Source: Triglochin maritima (Eukaryota; Streptophyta; Magnoliopsida; Alismatales; Juncaginaceae). From it: a stretch of 64,000 nt of DNA. Below, piece after piece: positions 12,365 through 25,665 of the stretch. The stretch covers positions 8,555,001 through 8,619,000 of the forward strand of contig OY821771.1 of assembly GCA_963682175.1 (NCBI GenBank), written 5' to 3'. A model generated the notes under the pieces. That model did not search any database. It saw only the letters and a program-made list of their open reading frames with translations, and was not told the origin of the DNA. The position numbers were made by a program, and so were the translations under genes. How positions within the stretch are numbered: position 1 is the first letter of the stretch; each line of letters opens with the position of its first letter.

Positions 12365-13394
12365 GATGTTTGTGAAAGGAATATGTTCTAAAAGTTTGCT
12401 TTTATATGTCTTTTATCATGAATTGAATGTATAAACATTTTGTTCAATGATTAATATATTCGTCTTTTAGAAGTGTTAAGGAATAGACTCTTGGTCCTTA
12501 ACCGTAGAGTTCTAAAAGATAATAGTTTACATAAATCAAAAGGTAGTTCAGAATTATGGTGATTAACATGGGACATTGATTACCGAGTTAAGATTGTCAT
12601 GTTGGTTAAATGATATTGTAGCTCTACAAGTAATTAACAACATGAGTATATGAAATAAAAATATTTCTTTGATATATTGAATTGACCTAACAAACGAAAC
12701 ATTATGAAATTGTGTTTGTGTCATTAATGTTTCATTATGTCTTTGAATCCTAAGATATGAGACTTGTTGACTTTTAGGCCTTAATATATATTAATTTTGA
12801 TGATTTATCAAACTAATCTTAATCAATCAACTTAATCAATCAAAGTGAGAAAACACGATTACAAGCAATTGCATACATACTTGTATACTTGTAATCATCT
12901 TAATATGTTGATCAAGATTATCAAAGAGAAAGAGAATTGGGACAAAGACATCAAGACTTGTAATCAAAGTTTTGGACCAAGATTTGTAATTTTCTATTTA
13001 TTGAGTCCATAGGAAAATATGTAAATTTTAGCAATAGGATTATGTCCCAAAAAAGTTAGGTCGACCGAATTGCCAAAAGTCGACCAAACTGCCTTGGATT
13101 AGTTTTGGAGTTTACTCTCTGGAATTGTCGAGTAGGTTAACCGAATGACAAACGGTCGACCGAACTGCCTTGGATTAGTTTTGGAGTTTACTCTCTGGAA
13201 TTGTTGATTAGGTTGACCGAATGTAAAATGGTCGACTGAACTGCCTTGGACCAGTTTTGTATTTTACTCCAATGATCACATTTGAATCTTGCCTCTTTGG
13301 TCATCAGAATAGACAACGGTCGACCAATCTAGCCTATGTTGAAAACAGCCAATCTTTCCTATCCACCATAGAACGGTGCACCGAACTCCTTTTA

Positions 13395-16300
13395 TGTAAT
13401 ATCCAAAATCCAAAGACTTGGTTGAGAGATATTAGGTATTGTTTTACAATAAATACATTTGTCATCTTTTGCAGGGTTACTTAGCAATTTTTCCAACCCT
13501 TATCTTCTCCTCCAAGACTTGCATCGTAACCCATTTCTTCTCAAGCCTAGAAGACGTTTTGGAAGAAAAGAAAGAGAAGAATCGCCTTGGAGGAGGAGGA
13601 TGGCATGGGAGATCACGTCGGCGTTGTCCATCCGGTTCTCGATCTTCATCCATTCACACATCTTCATCCTCTTCTCCGGCCTCAGCTGCGACTGCTTCCT
13701 CCTCTTCAGAAATATACTGAAATCACACCTGTCTAGCCCGTCAATCTCGACGGGACTCATCCAAAGAGGAAGATCTGGAGCTCTTCGAGTGTTGTCACCA
13801 TCGAAGATGCATGGCGGTTCGAAAATGGGGCTGGATCGGTTAGAGGGACTCGCAAACGCAGGTATGCCTTTGGATCCACTTAAGCAACATTTTTCTAGAC
13901 ATATGGCTCATTGAATCGACCTTGAAATGGTAATATTGAAGTAGAGTGAAACTCACACCAAAAATGACTAATTGTTTCTATTTTCTGAAGTTGATTTGCA
14001 TGTTGAGTTAATAATGTGGTGTGATATCAAATCAAAGAAAAATTGAATGTTTTTATGTATGCGAGAACACCACTTAAGATGAGAATAAACCCATCGAATT
14101 CAAGGATTGAAAATATTATGTGAATAATTAAGGTTCTGAAATTGGCTGTAAAAGAGTTGTAAGAATTGGTATGAATTCTGCTAGTGATGGGTCATGAATG
14201 GATGTAATCTTGTGAGCTAAAAGTGTTACAACTAGTAGTAAGGATTTAGTCACGATCCTTTTGAAGATAAAAATGGATTTAAGGTACTGGATTGCTAGCA
14301 ACTTGGCTGGAAGTGAAACTCTTTGAGAAGGAGTTGAATGTGTTAAGTGAATGGAGTTTTGGTGTTGCATGATTTGGGTTTATGTTTGAGACAACCCAGC
14401 TATGATCGAGATGACTTCCTACATCTTGTGGCTTATGTGAAGTGTTTCATGCATAGAAATAAGAACTGAATTGAGAGGTGATACTTATACCTTTGTTTCA
14501 ATTACTGCATGTGTTCATACTTGTGTTGTGAGATACATTTTCAAATCTGAATTGAATGGTAGAAATGCTCAGACGTATATCCTTATTTAGGTATATGGAT
14601 TAATCGAGTTCTTTGATGATCCCTTATTGCACATGTGAGTGGATAAACCTTGTAAACCAAGATTCAGACGTCATTTGAATATGAGCTTCAGATGTTTTTG
14701 TACAAATCAAAATCCTTGAAGTGTATATTAATGTCTAGTTTTTCCACTTGATGTGATTAGGCAAGAGAATAACTAATTAAGTTGAATATTGAACCCTGGG
14801 AATCTATTTTAGGTTGGTGGGATTATTTGAGAAGTAAAGGAATGGTTGTTGAAATTCCTACTTGATGGCAACACTTACCATTTAAGGATCTTAATACTTT
14901 TGTGCTCGTGACTTCTTGGTTTCTATGTAAGACTAAGTTGGCATTCTAGTGGTGTTATGTTCTTGCAACTCTTTCGTCCCAATGCAAAATGAGAGATATA
15001 GATTTATGCTTTACTTGAGTTCAAGATGATATTGTTCTTTGACCTTATAGTTATTCTAGTAAGGTTGGAATGTGATTGTAATTGTCATCTTGAGTGCTTT
15101 GGACAAGCAAGATAAATGATGAATTTCTTGGCAATATTCACGATTTCATACTCTTTCTAGAGGAATAGAATTGGAATGATTGTGGTTTAGCACTTCTATG
15201 AAATTTAGGATGTACCAAAGTTGTGGGGGTCATAATAGACTAAGTAATGTGATTGATAGAGTTTTAATCTCACTATGTTATGGTAGGAATTTATGTTGGT
15301 ATTGTGACTCTTAGTGAACTAGAATGATATTTCTGGTGGTGGAATGCTTGGATTGTGTTTTCCACTTGAGCCTACTTATGCATGGTCATCAATAAGTGAG
15401 TGTCTAATGTCCTTAACACCCAATAATGTAGATGACCAATTGATAGCAACAAGTGCATTGTTTTATCATTGATAAATGGATTTACCCTAGCTATCAATGA
15501 AGTTGAGTTAGTATTCTATTAATCTTTTCGCACTCTTGGCAACTAATCTCAGGATGTATTGTGCATGTAGTCAACCCGTGATGTGTCACGATTAAGTGGT
15601 ATTTAAACTTTGAAACACAATATATTGTTTTACACTTGACGTTATGCCATCTTCGATTGGACAATGTGTTGGCTAGATCATTTATGCATGTTTGACTGTT
15701 GTGCTTATTAAACATTTGATATTCTCGAACAAAGGGTTACATGATATGATTTAAATTGTATTTTGTCAAGTATTGTATTGGTTACATAGGTTGTGTTAAC
15801 CTTAATGTTGTGTTATAATCTTCATAAAAATAGAAATGGTGTTAGTCATGATAGGTGAATTTGCTCATTGCCTCGCATGTTACCTAATACATGTTGTCTT
15901 TGCAAGTGACTATATGATTTAGTAGTGTTCGAAGTGCATGACCATCTCATGAAATCGTCTCATGCTTTATGTAATTGTTTTGGAAGAAGTGTATCGAATT
16001 GACTACCTTAATAATATCTGGTGGTCATCACTAGATTCTTAGGTAATTTACTCTGTTTAGTGAACGAATAATAATGATTAAGAAGGTTACTTATCCTGAT
16101 ATTGTGATCTTTCATTGTCAAGTTTGATTGATGATAAAAATGTGTTTTTGGTTCCAAGTTCTTGGGAAAGTCGGAGGCAACCCAATTTATATTTTATTGC
16201 ATATAATTGAGTTTTACCAGCATTGGGTTGATGTGATTTGAATCCATCAACTTATACATGTTAGCATCCTCATTACTTTTTTAACTAGTGACTTGTAGTT

Positions 16301-17633
16301 TTATCACCGTCCATGATGGACAACGAGTATTGACTTTTATATCATTGGGCTTGTTACTCAGTTGTTTATGATTAACTTGAATTGTGATTTAATTATTAAC
16401 AGAGACATGTTATCTAACCAATGAGTTTGTGATTGATAGACCCAATTGTGAGTTATTCCAGAGGAATAACCAGTGATGAATTACAAACTATAGACATAAT
16501 ACTGAAAGATTAATGGGGGTTTGGCACTACTGGGCTCTAAGGAGCATGCTCTTCAAGAGCATATTGGACTCTTCGGAGTATTGGGCCCGACGGGGCAAAT
16601 CTCTTATGAGATTATTGGCGGCTGTAGGACCGTAGATACAGATCTGTTATCTATTGTTTTGACACGGGTTGGTGTATGGGACCCCACAATGAACTGGATT
16701 GAACGAGATTGAAAGTAAGAGTGTTCTAAATTAGTATGATTATGTAATGGGTGTGGGGACGGGCCATACACTAACTGGAAGACCGCACGTGCCAGCGGTG
16801 GGTTTCCTTCGGAATCCCTGATACATGTATGTATCATTAATGAAATGACTGACTGAATTGAATTGGAAACTAAGACACATGCTTGTTCTTTAGTTCATAT
16901 TGATATTGATTGTTATTGAATTGAATTGGAAACTAAGATAAATGTTTGTTCTTTAGTTCATATTTATATTGATTGTTATTGAATTGAAATGAGAAATATG
17001 ATGCAAGTTTATGCTCTAACTCATCATGTTGTTTTGTCTATTGAAGTTACTATAAGGGTGTGATCCATGTTTCACTTTTAAGTTCTAGCTCCTTAAATGA
17101 GTTGGTATTGATCATTTTGGAAATGACTTTTGTCAAGCGCTTATGCTCATATTTAAGGTAATATTAGACATATGTTTACCAAGAATATGAACCTAATTGT
17201 TATCGTATGGTTTATTCGTTTGATTTGTATGTCTATTAGATTGATGTTTAAATTGGATCCTTTGGCATACTGAGTTTTATAAACTCACGGTTTAGTGGTT
17301 TTATATTTTTGCAGGTTACCGTCAAGTTCTGGCGGTACATGCATGGCATATAGTTGCATAGGTGATCTTTTTAGTTTTCTTTTATGTCTATGCACCTAGA
17401 ATTTGATTGACAATCATTATTGATTCTTTTTAATATCTCTTGAATGTATTGATTCTTGATTTGTATATTGTGTACATATCTTATTCTTGAATCCTCAAAC
17501 ACATTTATGTGTATTTAAACCAATTGGAGCTCCTATCATCTTTTATTGACTTCTATTGCCTTTTGGTAACTATCTCCCTTCAAAAAAAAATTATTTCATC
17601 TTCCGCTTTGACCGTCCGGAAAGGGATGTTACA
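13395..17633. mobile_element. Long solo LTR, Del/Tekay-like gypsy, TSD TTTTA
   Basis: It starts TGTAATATCC and ends GGGATGTTACA, the near-palindromic termini typical of Del/Tekay chromovirus LTRs. It is flanked by TTTTA on both sides (13390-13394 and 17634-17638). Its excision would rejoin the family-B sequence as CCTTTTAGTAAACCG. At 4239 bp it is long for an LTR. Open frames inside (13459-13914, 16521-16712) show no protein domain and I treat them as non-coding. A tandem duplication with a 63-bp period occupies 16856-16981. Confidence 0.82.
16856..16981 (+). repeat. Two-copy 63-bp tandem duplication inside the long LTR
   Basis: The blocks GGAAACTAAG, TTGTTCTTTAGTTCATATT and GATTGTTATTGAATTGAA occur twice with a 63-bp offset and only a few substitutions, which suggests a recent duplication. 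Confidence 0.85.
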
Positions 17634-18476
17634 TTTTAGTAAACCGAAATTTCTATTGGTTGAAATTGGAGTCCTATTCTGAAGAAACTAAACGATCATC
17701 CGAATGGACTTCAGTTGACCGAACTAGCAAAGAAATATGCCCGAGCTTATTTCACTTCTTACTTCTCATTGGTCCATTTCTTCACCAACTCCCCAACGGC
17801 TAGTAAAGCTTGAAGGCTTATAAATAGGATCTCACTTGTTGGTTTTAGAAGACTTCAACACTCCCTATTGATCCTATACCCAAAGGCAAATCCTCTTCAT
17901 CTTCAAGCTCTCATTTTTCTACACTCAAGCCAAACTTCACCACTTGCATATCCATTCCATATCAATATCCAAGTGTGCTCAAGTATAGAGTGTTAGTTAG
18001 ATTGTGATCTCATTTCCATATTCAAGAATCACCCAAGTGTTGTAAAGCTTCAAGGAAGCTCCCTCTCGGGTTGTGAGAGAAGACACGAGCGAGACGAGGT
18101 TGTTCGCGACGCTCGGTGTTGTAAACGACGTTCATCTCGGCCCGGAATGGAGATCGGTTATGGAACCGTAAACGAGACTCGGGGGATCGAGCGAGCTTGC
18201 GAGGAGGATTAGGACCAGGTGTCGATGCCGAACCTCTCTAAACTCCGGTGTCGTCGAATTTCGTGGTTCGCATTGTCTTCTCTCTTAATCATTCAATTAG
18301 TGTTTTAATTCCGCAATTAGTTTAGTCATTAAAGGGTCATCGATCCTAACAAGACCTATATCTTTTCAGAAGAGAAATGTATAATTTGATTATTATCAAA
18401 AACTCTCATTGAGTATAGTGATAAAGATAATAGTTGGTATACCTGACTTGTGCTGGAAATGATGATATGTCAATAT

Positions 18477-21400
18477 TGTAGGATTTCGTGTCCCTATGCA
18501 TGTGTATATTTTAAATTTTTTAATACAAACATTCACGATTGAATTCATATTTTCATTGATTTTACGTATATGTATATGTTTATTCTAATATCATGCATTC
18601 CTACACATATTAAAATAAACAAAAGAGAGAGGATCATACTCAAAGGTTCTCTAAAACCTTTTAGAAGATCCGGTGTTCTGTTGCTCGTCGAATCGCCAGC
18701 CGATTCACCTCCAAGTGTTCACCAAACTCTAAATAAGATTAGAGAGAAAGGAGCTAGCCAATCAATTTCTAATTAAGCTTAGAATCTAGCTAATAACCCC
18801 ATTAAAAGCTCTTCAGATTTTAATCTCCAAAACTTAAAACTATTAAGAGAATTTTCGTGGTGATTAAGGGAGAGATTAGGGAGAGAGAGAATTTTGCATT
18901 AATTCTTATGAAACAAGTAGGGTGAGAGGACCTATTTATAGCCTCCCAAATCATCCACATCAAGAATTATTCTCTGGCCATGATCTCTTGCTTTTTCTCT
19001 CCTAAAATTAATCTTAATTTGCCACATAAGCATCCTAAAAAACGTTTGATCAAATCTAAAATTAATCCAACACACGATCTAATTATTCTCTTAATAAATC
19101 AGGCAAAAATTGTGTTGCTCGGTTAACCAAAAGTCACGACCGAACCATTCGGTTTTACGCAAGTTCGGATGACCGTGAGCTAGATGGTCGACCGAATATT
19201 CATGAGAAAAATTCTTAGGAAAAGTTCGGATGATCCACGTTTCGCTCCGGTCGACCATTGACTCACCAAATTTTCTCCTAGTAAATCTCATCAAATGACC
19301 GTGTCAATTTCAGTCTACCGAAATATCCCAAAGAAAGCTCCTGGATATTTCCTTTTGGTTGACCTTTTACACCCAGTTGACCGAACCCAATTGTCCAAGC
19401 ATTCCAAATCATTTCGGTCAACCAATTGCGTAATCTGATCTTCCTTCGGTTGATCGTTCCTAAGAAACCTCGGTCGACCGAATCCAAAACGCTGGACCAT
19501 TTTGACCCCAATTTTGCCTTTGTCAAATTTTGGATTTATATACAACAAAATTTGATCTTTTGAGGTTTTTAGCAAATTCATATCTTATGTAATATATTAT
19601 CTTATGTAATATTAAATTATTACACCCCATATTATATACACCTCATATGAATTTATCCATGATTCTAATTATGTCAAATTTTCGTGACATATCGATTTTA
19701 TTGATTCACCACATGTGTCCCTTTTCTCATGAAACCCGACACATCATATGAACTCTAAATCAAGCTTCTTGTTTTCCAATTTTGTGGTGTGACCTATAGG
19801 AGGATCTAAGTCAAATTGACAGCGATATTAAACACTTAATATCAACACTTAATATCTCAAACTATAAGCGGTATCTAGCTACACATTATAGTTACCCAAT
19901 TAACATGAATGTCTTATTCCACTCGAACTTAACATGATCTATTTAGTGATGTTAGTGCACCACTTGTGTCCGTCCATTGCCTTATGATATTAAGAATATA
20001 TACAAAGTAGAAATGTGTCGCCTTTGTATCATATTCATTTGTTAATCTCTTTAAGCTAATTATAACTATGTAACTTAACTCAAGTGACATTGTACACATT
20101 ATAATTTTGCTCTATCAAGGGGCCCACTAATATTATCACTCAATTAAGAGAGGCAATGATAATCGTTTGACTAGCTATCTTTTCCAGCACAAGTCATGTT
20201 CAACCAACTATCACCTTTATCACTATACTGATTCACTAGTGCAGAATGCACAATAGACGTCACCGAATAGACGTCGGATATAAAAACATCTGATGTCTAT
20301 AGGTAAAGACGTTGGATATTTGGACATCCGACGTCTATAAGAGCAAAATAAATGTCTATTTTTAGTATAACCGACGTCTATACCTCCTGAAAGAAATAAA
20401 AAAAAATTGGTTTATTTTTTTGGATTTATTTCGTATAAGAATTTATGTGGATTTATTTTTTAGGATTTATTTCATGTAAGAATTTATGTGGATTTATTTG
20501 TATAAGAATAATGTGAATTATTTGGATTGTTTTAAAAATAGTTACATCAATGTAATTATCACATGTGTGTATGGTCATATGTGTTGAAGTTTAGTCCCAC
20601 ATTGGAGAATTTGTTTTGTTGGTGGAGTTGAAATACTCCACCACTCATTTACTTCTAAATGAGAGTTTCGTACCACACTACAAAATGCAAGTGAGATATA
20701 TATATTTAATGGTCAAAAGATTGACAACTTGGGTTTAAGATGGTTGCAATGATTGTTTTACTATTTACCCTTGTATAGGCGTCGAATGTATAGAGTGGCC
20801 GACGTTTATAGGTCGTACTTTTTATTGTTATTTAAAAGTATAGACATCAGACGTATAGCGTGACCGATGTCTATAGGTTGTACGCTATGTATAGACGTTG
20901 GTAACCCTATATGTCCGACGTCTATAGGTCGTAAATGTTTAGTCCGACAACGGCCATTTTTTGTTGTTGTTGTGGTTGCTGTACTCCACCACTCCTCTAC
21001 AAACAAATGCGAACGAGTTTGGTCACTTGGGCGACTTGGGCTTGCTCTACGTTGTTATTGGTCAAAAGATTGACACTTGGGCAACTTGGGCTTGATTACT
21101 GTAGATGTTGGATGCCTGTTATAGGTTGTATAACAGGCGTAATGTTTTGTTGGGTAAATTAAAGGTATAATAGACGTCGGTTATATCTAACCGATGTCTA
21201 TACTCTGTACATTGTATAGACGTCGGTTGTATATAGTTGACGTCTATACACAAGGGTATAAACGTCGGTGGAATATACGTCAGACACTTGGATCGCAAAA
21301 ATCCGTCGTATATACCACTGTATATCCGACGTATAAGGCATTTTTCTACTAGTGATTGATAGCTTTTGACAATAATCAAATCAAGCACTTCTTGAGTGAA

Positions 21401-21802
21401 AAGACACAAGTCTCATATCTTAGGATCCAAGACACAGTAAAATATTAATGACACGAAACACAATTCCATAATGTTTTACTTGTTAGGTCTATTCAATATG
21501 TAAACGTAATCTTTTCCTCTTTTATATACTCGTGTCGTCAATTATTTGTAGAGCTACAACAATCGATGACCAACACGACAATCTTATCTCGGTGATTAAT
21601 GTTCCATGTTAATTACCATGATTGTGAATAACTTTTGATTTATGTAAACCATTACCTTTTAGTGCTCTACGGTTAATGACCAAACACATTTTCCTTAACA
21701 CTTCCAAAAGACGAATACAATAATCAAGGAACAAAATGTTTGTACATCCAATTCATAATAATTGACATATAAAAGTAAAACTTTTAGAACACATTCCTTT
21801 CA
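18477..21802 (-). mobile_element. Solo LTR, Copia family A, minus strand (second layer), TSD AATAT
   Basis: On the + strand it runs from TGTAGGATTTCG to CATTCCTTTCA and is flanked by AATAT (18472-18476 and 21803-21807). It lies inside the outer family-A LTR, which resumes at 21803 with sequence matching the copy near 43270. A CACTA element occupies 20234-21354; without it and its TSD the LTR is about 2.2 kb. On its own (minus) strand it has a cluster of GGTCGACC-like sites (19120-19500) upstream of a TATAAATAGG core at about 18931. Confidence 0.85.
20234..21354. mobile_element. Non-autonomous CACTA element, TSD ATT
   Basis: The 1121-bp element begins CACTAGTGCAGAA and ends TTCTACTAGTG and is flanked by the 3-bp duplication ATT (20231-20233 and 21355-21357), the hallmark of CACTA/En-Spm elements. 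Both ends carry many copies of a TATAGACGTCGG-type unit in both orientations, such as at 20265, 20325, 21170 and 21216, the usual subterminal repeats for transposase binding. No transposase is encoded. It sits in the minus-strand family-A solo LTR and is among the youngest insertions of the stack. Confidence 0.88.
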
Positions 21803-23676
21803 AATATATTATCATTGTCTTTCTTGACTTGAGTGATGATTTTGTTGGGCTCATTGATAAAGCAAAGTTATAATGTGCACACTTATGTATAGTTACATAA
21901 TTTGCTTGAGAGATCAAGAAATGAGTATATAATACAAAGATGACACATTTTTACTTTGTATAATATTCTTAATATCATGAGGTAAGGGATGGACACAAGT
22001 GATATTACTTATATCACTAAGTGGATTGGGTTTAGTTCAAGTGAACAAAACGTATTTGTTATTTGGATAACTATAATGTGTAGCTAGATACTGCTTATAG
22101 TTTATGATATAAAGTGTTTTATATTATTGGCAACATAACTTAAATCCTCATATATGTCAGACCATAAAACTAGGAAACAAGAAATATGATTTTACATTTT
22201 ATGTAATGTATTGAAATACATGTGGTGAAATGATAAAATCGTTATGTCGTAATAACGACATGGTTAGAATATCAAATAAATTTTTAGGAGACGTGTATAT
22301 ATTATGTGGTATAATGTTTGACATTTTATATAATAATATATTACAAAATATAATGTGATCCGCAACATTATAACATACAAATTTGCTAAAACCCCAAAAC
22401 TCAAATTTTGTTAAATGTTAATCCAAAACTTGTGAGAGGCAAAAACAGAGGAAAAACGGTAGACCGTTTCGTGCCCGGTCAACCGAGTGCTTCGGAACAG
22501 TCCACCGGTTGGAGTTCGGATGGACACGCGGTTTGACCGAAATTATCAGGAGCGTTTTTTATAATGGAACGGTCGACCGACGCGAAACATGGTTCAACAA
22601 AAAATATCAGAGACTTCCTTGTAGGGAATCGGTCAACCGTTTGGCTTACGATCCAACCAAAATCTTTAGAAGGTAACCAATCGGTCGACGGAATGGGAGT
22701 AACGGTCGACCGTTTGCCCACGATTTTGCCTGAATTTATGAGAGATTTTTTCTGATCATGGGTTGATTTGTTCCAACTTGGTCAATGATAGTTATGGGAT
22801 GATGAGAGGATAAATAAACAAGAGATCATGTGCAGAGTAGTTTGCACATGATGTAGTTTAGTGGAGAGATTAACAAGAGATCATGTGTAAGTGGTTTGTA
22901 CATGATGTGGGTTAGAGGAAACTGTATAAATAGGTCATCCTCCCTTTCTTGTTTACATGAATACAAAAAAAATTCTCCTCCATATTTTCTTTATCATTCC
23001 ATCCGAAATTCTCTTAGTTTTAAGTGTGTGCTGAAAATTAATTTCTTTGGAGCATAAAATGAGTTATTAGTTAGATTCTAACCTCGTATTATAGATTGAT
23101 TGTCTAGCTTCGATCTCTCTAATCTTGTTTAGAGTTTGATGAACACTTGGAGGTTATTCCGAGGCAATCCGACGTGCAACCCGACTTCCGATTGGTAAAA
23201 GGAATTTGGTAATCCCCTAGGTATGATGCAATCTATGTATTTCAATAATAAATAATATATTATATATTTTAAAATACAATTAGGAAGTTTTGTAATAAAA
23301 TTGTTAAAAAATATGAAAACGATCTTACTTGCATGTATAATTTAAAAAAATATATACACATAAGCATGAGAAGAAATCCAACAGTTTGTCCCTCAACTTT
23401 TTTGTTTGCGTTTAATTACACATTAGAAATTACCAAAAATATGTTGACTTTGCACATGTGATAGTGGCATAACTAGTATTTCACATGTGAGTATAAAGAA
23501 ACCGCAAAAACACTCCTCCAGTGAGCTTGTACGAAGAACTGTAGGGGACAAACCAAAAAAGCTTGTCCCCGCTTCTGGGGAAACATGGAGGAGAGGTGAG
23601 AAATTTTCCCCACGTCACATCCAAGTGTGCCCTTAGTAGCTACATAATTCTCAATCGTGGTTGACATGATTTTATG

Positions 23677-23854
23677 TAGGGTTGTGCACGGTCAGGTCTG
23701 GGTTTCGGTCCGGAAGTTTTGGAAATTTCATGTTCGGTCTGGTCCGGTTTTGTTTTTTTATTTTAAAAATTCGGTTTTTGACCGGACCGATTCGGTCCGG
23801 TCTTCGGTCCGGACCCCGGAAAAAAATCTGGTCCAGACTGAATGCTCACCCCTA
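23677..23854. mobile_element. hAT-like MITE, TSD ATTTTATG
   Basis: The 178-bp element starts TAGGGTTGTGCA and ends TGCTCACCCCTA, and has a perfect 8-bp duplication, ATTTTATG, on both sides (23669-23676 and 23855-23862). The inside consists of GGTCCGG and GGACCGGA words and an AT-rich centre. Same family as 9457-9798. Confidence 0.9.
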
Positions 23855-25090
23855 ATTTTATGTGTTTATAAATTTCAAAATCAAATGTCAACATTGTGTA
23901 ATTGTTAGATTGTCATGCACCTCAAAGTAGACCTGGGTACCGTGTCGTGCCGGCACGGCAGCCGGCTCCCCTGGCCCGACACGAGCACAATGTCGGGCCG
24001 GGCATAGGTCCGGCGGGTCAGGTTGATTTCTAATTTTTTTTAGTTCAGTGTTGAATTAAGTATACAATCACAATTTAGTAATATAAAACCCAAACAAAAT
24101 TTATTTTTCCCAAAGTAACCAATTTATTTATTAGAAATTGTTAACTCAATTCGAGAAACAATATATTGGTTACATATTAAAAATTCCCGAAGAAATAATT
24201 CATGAACTAGTAACAGTTGAACCCATATGTCCATTTCGTCTTTCATAATCTTGAAAATAATTATTTAACAAAGACCTACATCTATCTACATTGTTTGAAA
24301 ATTTTCATAATTCATGTTTTCGTAAATTTGTTCCAAGTAAACTTGTAAACCAGTAATTTAAATCTAGGATCCATAATAAAAGCTAAGCAAAAGCTAAGTG
24401 GAGGAGGATTCCAATATTTAATAAGTTTAGCCTCCATTATAGTTAAAATGTCATAAAAACCAGGATATCCCCTATATTTTGCAAAAACCTTTGTAATTGG
24501 ACGTATTTCGTAAATATCGGGTAATATTGTCCACTTAATCTTTTAGTGAAGGTGAAAAAAAGTTTTATAAAAGCTAACATAATGGTACAAATTTGCCAAT
24601 CTTGGTCAGTTAACATAACCTCATTTTGTTTTTCATTATAAAAAGTTTGAATTGCAAGATGATGATCAACACAAGATTTTAACATTTCATAGGTAGAATT
24701 CTATCTACGGGGTGTTGGCTTTTTGGCCTTAATCTAGGTTTTGATGATTTAATTAACCTAATCTTAATTATGATGATGTAGAGTAGCACACATATTGCAT
24801 TGCATATATATTGCATGTGCTAACCTCTACAGGTGATCAAGACTCATGGAAGGAAGGAAATCAAGTCAAGATTTGTAATAAAGCTAAATGAAGACTTGTA
24901 ATCTTGATTTTATTTTGAGTCTTAGGAACATGTGTAAATTGAGCATACAAGAGTTAAAAACCAATCACATACACAATAGGTTCCCTATAGAAGTCACACA
25001 CGAAATTTCACATTATTTGGACTTCATTAGATCACCCAAACCTTAGTCGGAAATCACTTATAAACTTAAACCCAGATTTCCTGTGTGAAC

Positions 25091-25562
25091 CGGTCGACCG
25101 AACCAGTTCTCAGTTCGACCGGTTTATAACAGACTCTCCACAGTGATTTTACCGAACTCTTCCGGTCGACCGGTTCTACCTTTTCGGTCGACCGATCCCG
25201 AATTTTAATATGACCGTTTTTCTTGTCGTATTCCTATAACGGTCGTATTCGTATAAAACAAAACTTAACCCCAAAATACATTCGGTAACCGGTCGAACGA
25301 AGACCTTGTTTCGGTCGACCGGTTGAACATATTTTTCAGAAACCAAATTCCCTGCTATCGGTCGACACATTTCTCGTTCGACCGATTGACCTTTGTCTCA
25401 ACCGAATCCCCTTGTCGGTCGACCGCCCCATACTTTGGTTCGACCGATTCACTTAAGTAGAGTTAAGTTCTAGCTCGTTTGTCCGACCGAATATTCTTTT
25501 GTTCGACCGTTCTCTTTGAAATCATGTTAACGGTCGACCGGTTTACTAGTTTCGGTCGACCG
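25091..25562 (+). repeat. CGGTCGACCG palindrome array in family-B LTR
   Basis: Perfect 10-bp copies start at 25091, 25163, 25185, 25312, 25416, 25531 and 25553; half-site variants GTTCGACCG lie between them (for example near 25377, 25438 and 25501). A given 10-mer is expected about 0.06 times in 64 kb of random sequence. The array ends 95 bp before the TATA box. A regulatory role is inferred from position only. Confidence 0.85.
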
Positions 25563-25657
25563 GTTCTGGACAGATTTGCAGCCCGATTTTCTGCTTTGTG
25601 TATCTTGCACAAAACCCAATCAAATCTATCCCCAACGGCTAGAATACCTTAGGAGCT

Positions 25658-25665
25658 TATAAATA
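25658..25665 (+). promoter_or_regulatory. TATA box of family-B LTR
   Basis: TATAAATA in the context GAGCTTATAAATAGAGGA. The same GAGCTTATAAATAGAGGA context recurs in the copy at about 33279-33296, and a GGCTTATAAATAGGA variant lies near 17817. It is probably the core promoter marking the U3/R boundary of this LTR. Confidence 0.65.

Larger units (their letters stand above)
12765..18351 (+). mobile_element. Solo LTR, family B (second layer), TSD AGACT/AGACC
   Basis: It starts TGTTGACTTTTAGGCC and ends CGATCCTAACA. The target duplicate is AGACT on the left (12760-12764) and AGACC on the right (18352-18356); the empty family-A sequence near 43126 reads AGACTTATATC, so the right copy has one substitution. 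A 4.24-kb LTR (13395-17633) is inserted inside; the remaining B length is about 1343 bp. It keeps diverged GTCGACC-type repeats (13060-13330) and a TATAAATA box near 17821. TGTTGG starts of this kind are common in SIRE/Maximus-like Copia elements, but that lineage call is inference. Confidence 0.82.
12373..23383 (+). mobile_element. Solo LTR, Copia family A (outer layer of nest), TSD GTTTG
   Basis: The outer layer begins TGAAAGGAATATG at 12373 and ends AAATCCAACA at 23383. It is flanked by the 5-bp duplication GTTTG (12368-12372 and 23384-23388). It is interrupted by a family-B LTR (12765-18351) and a minus-strand family-A LTR (18477-21802); removing these leaves about 2088 bp, close to the 2052 bp of the undisturbed copy at 42734-44785. 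Family A is Copia because the copy at 28350-30483 is joined to a purine tract and a Copia pol C-terminus. A TATAAATA core lies near 22934, downstream of decayed GGTCGACC-type sites (about 22457-22715). Confidence 0.85.

Noticed and set aside
13459..13914. 151-codon frame in the Tekay-like LTR as a possible gene
   Set aside because: It lies within an LTR bounded by a TSD and has no domain; at most an LTR-encoded chance frame.
25091..25562. CGGTCGACCG arrays as CRISPR repeats or satellite DNA
   Set aside because: Sites are 10 bp, irregularly spaced, and part of LTRs with TSDs in a plant nuclear context.
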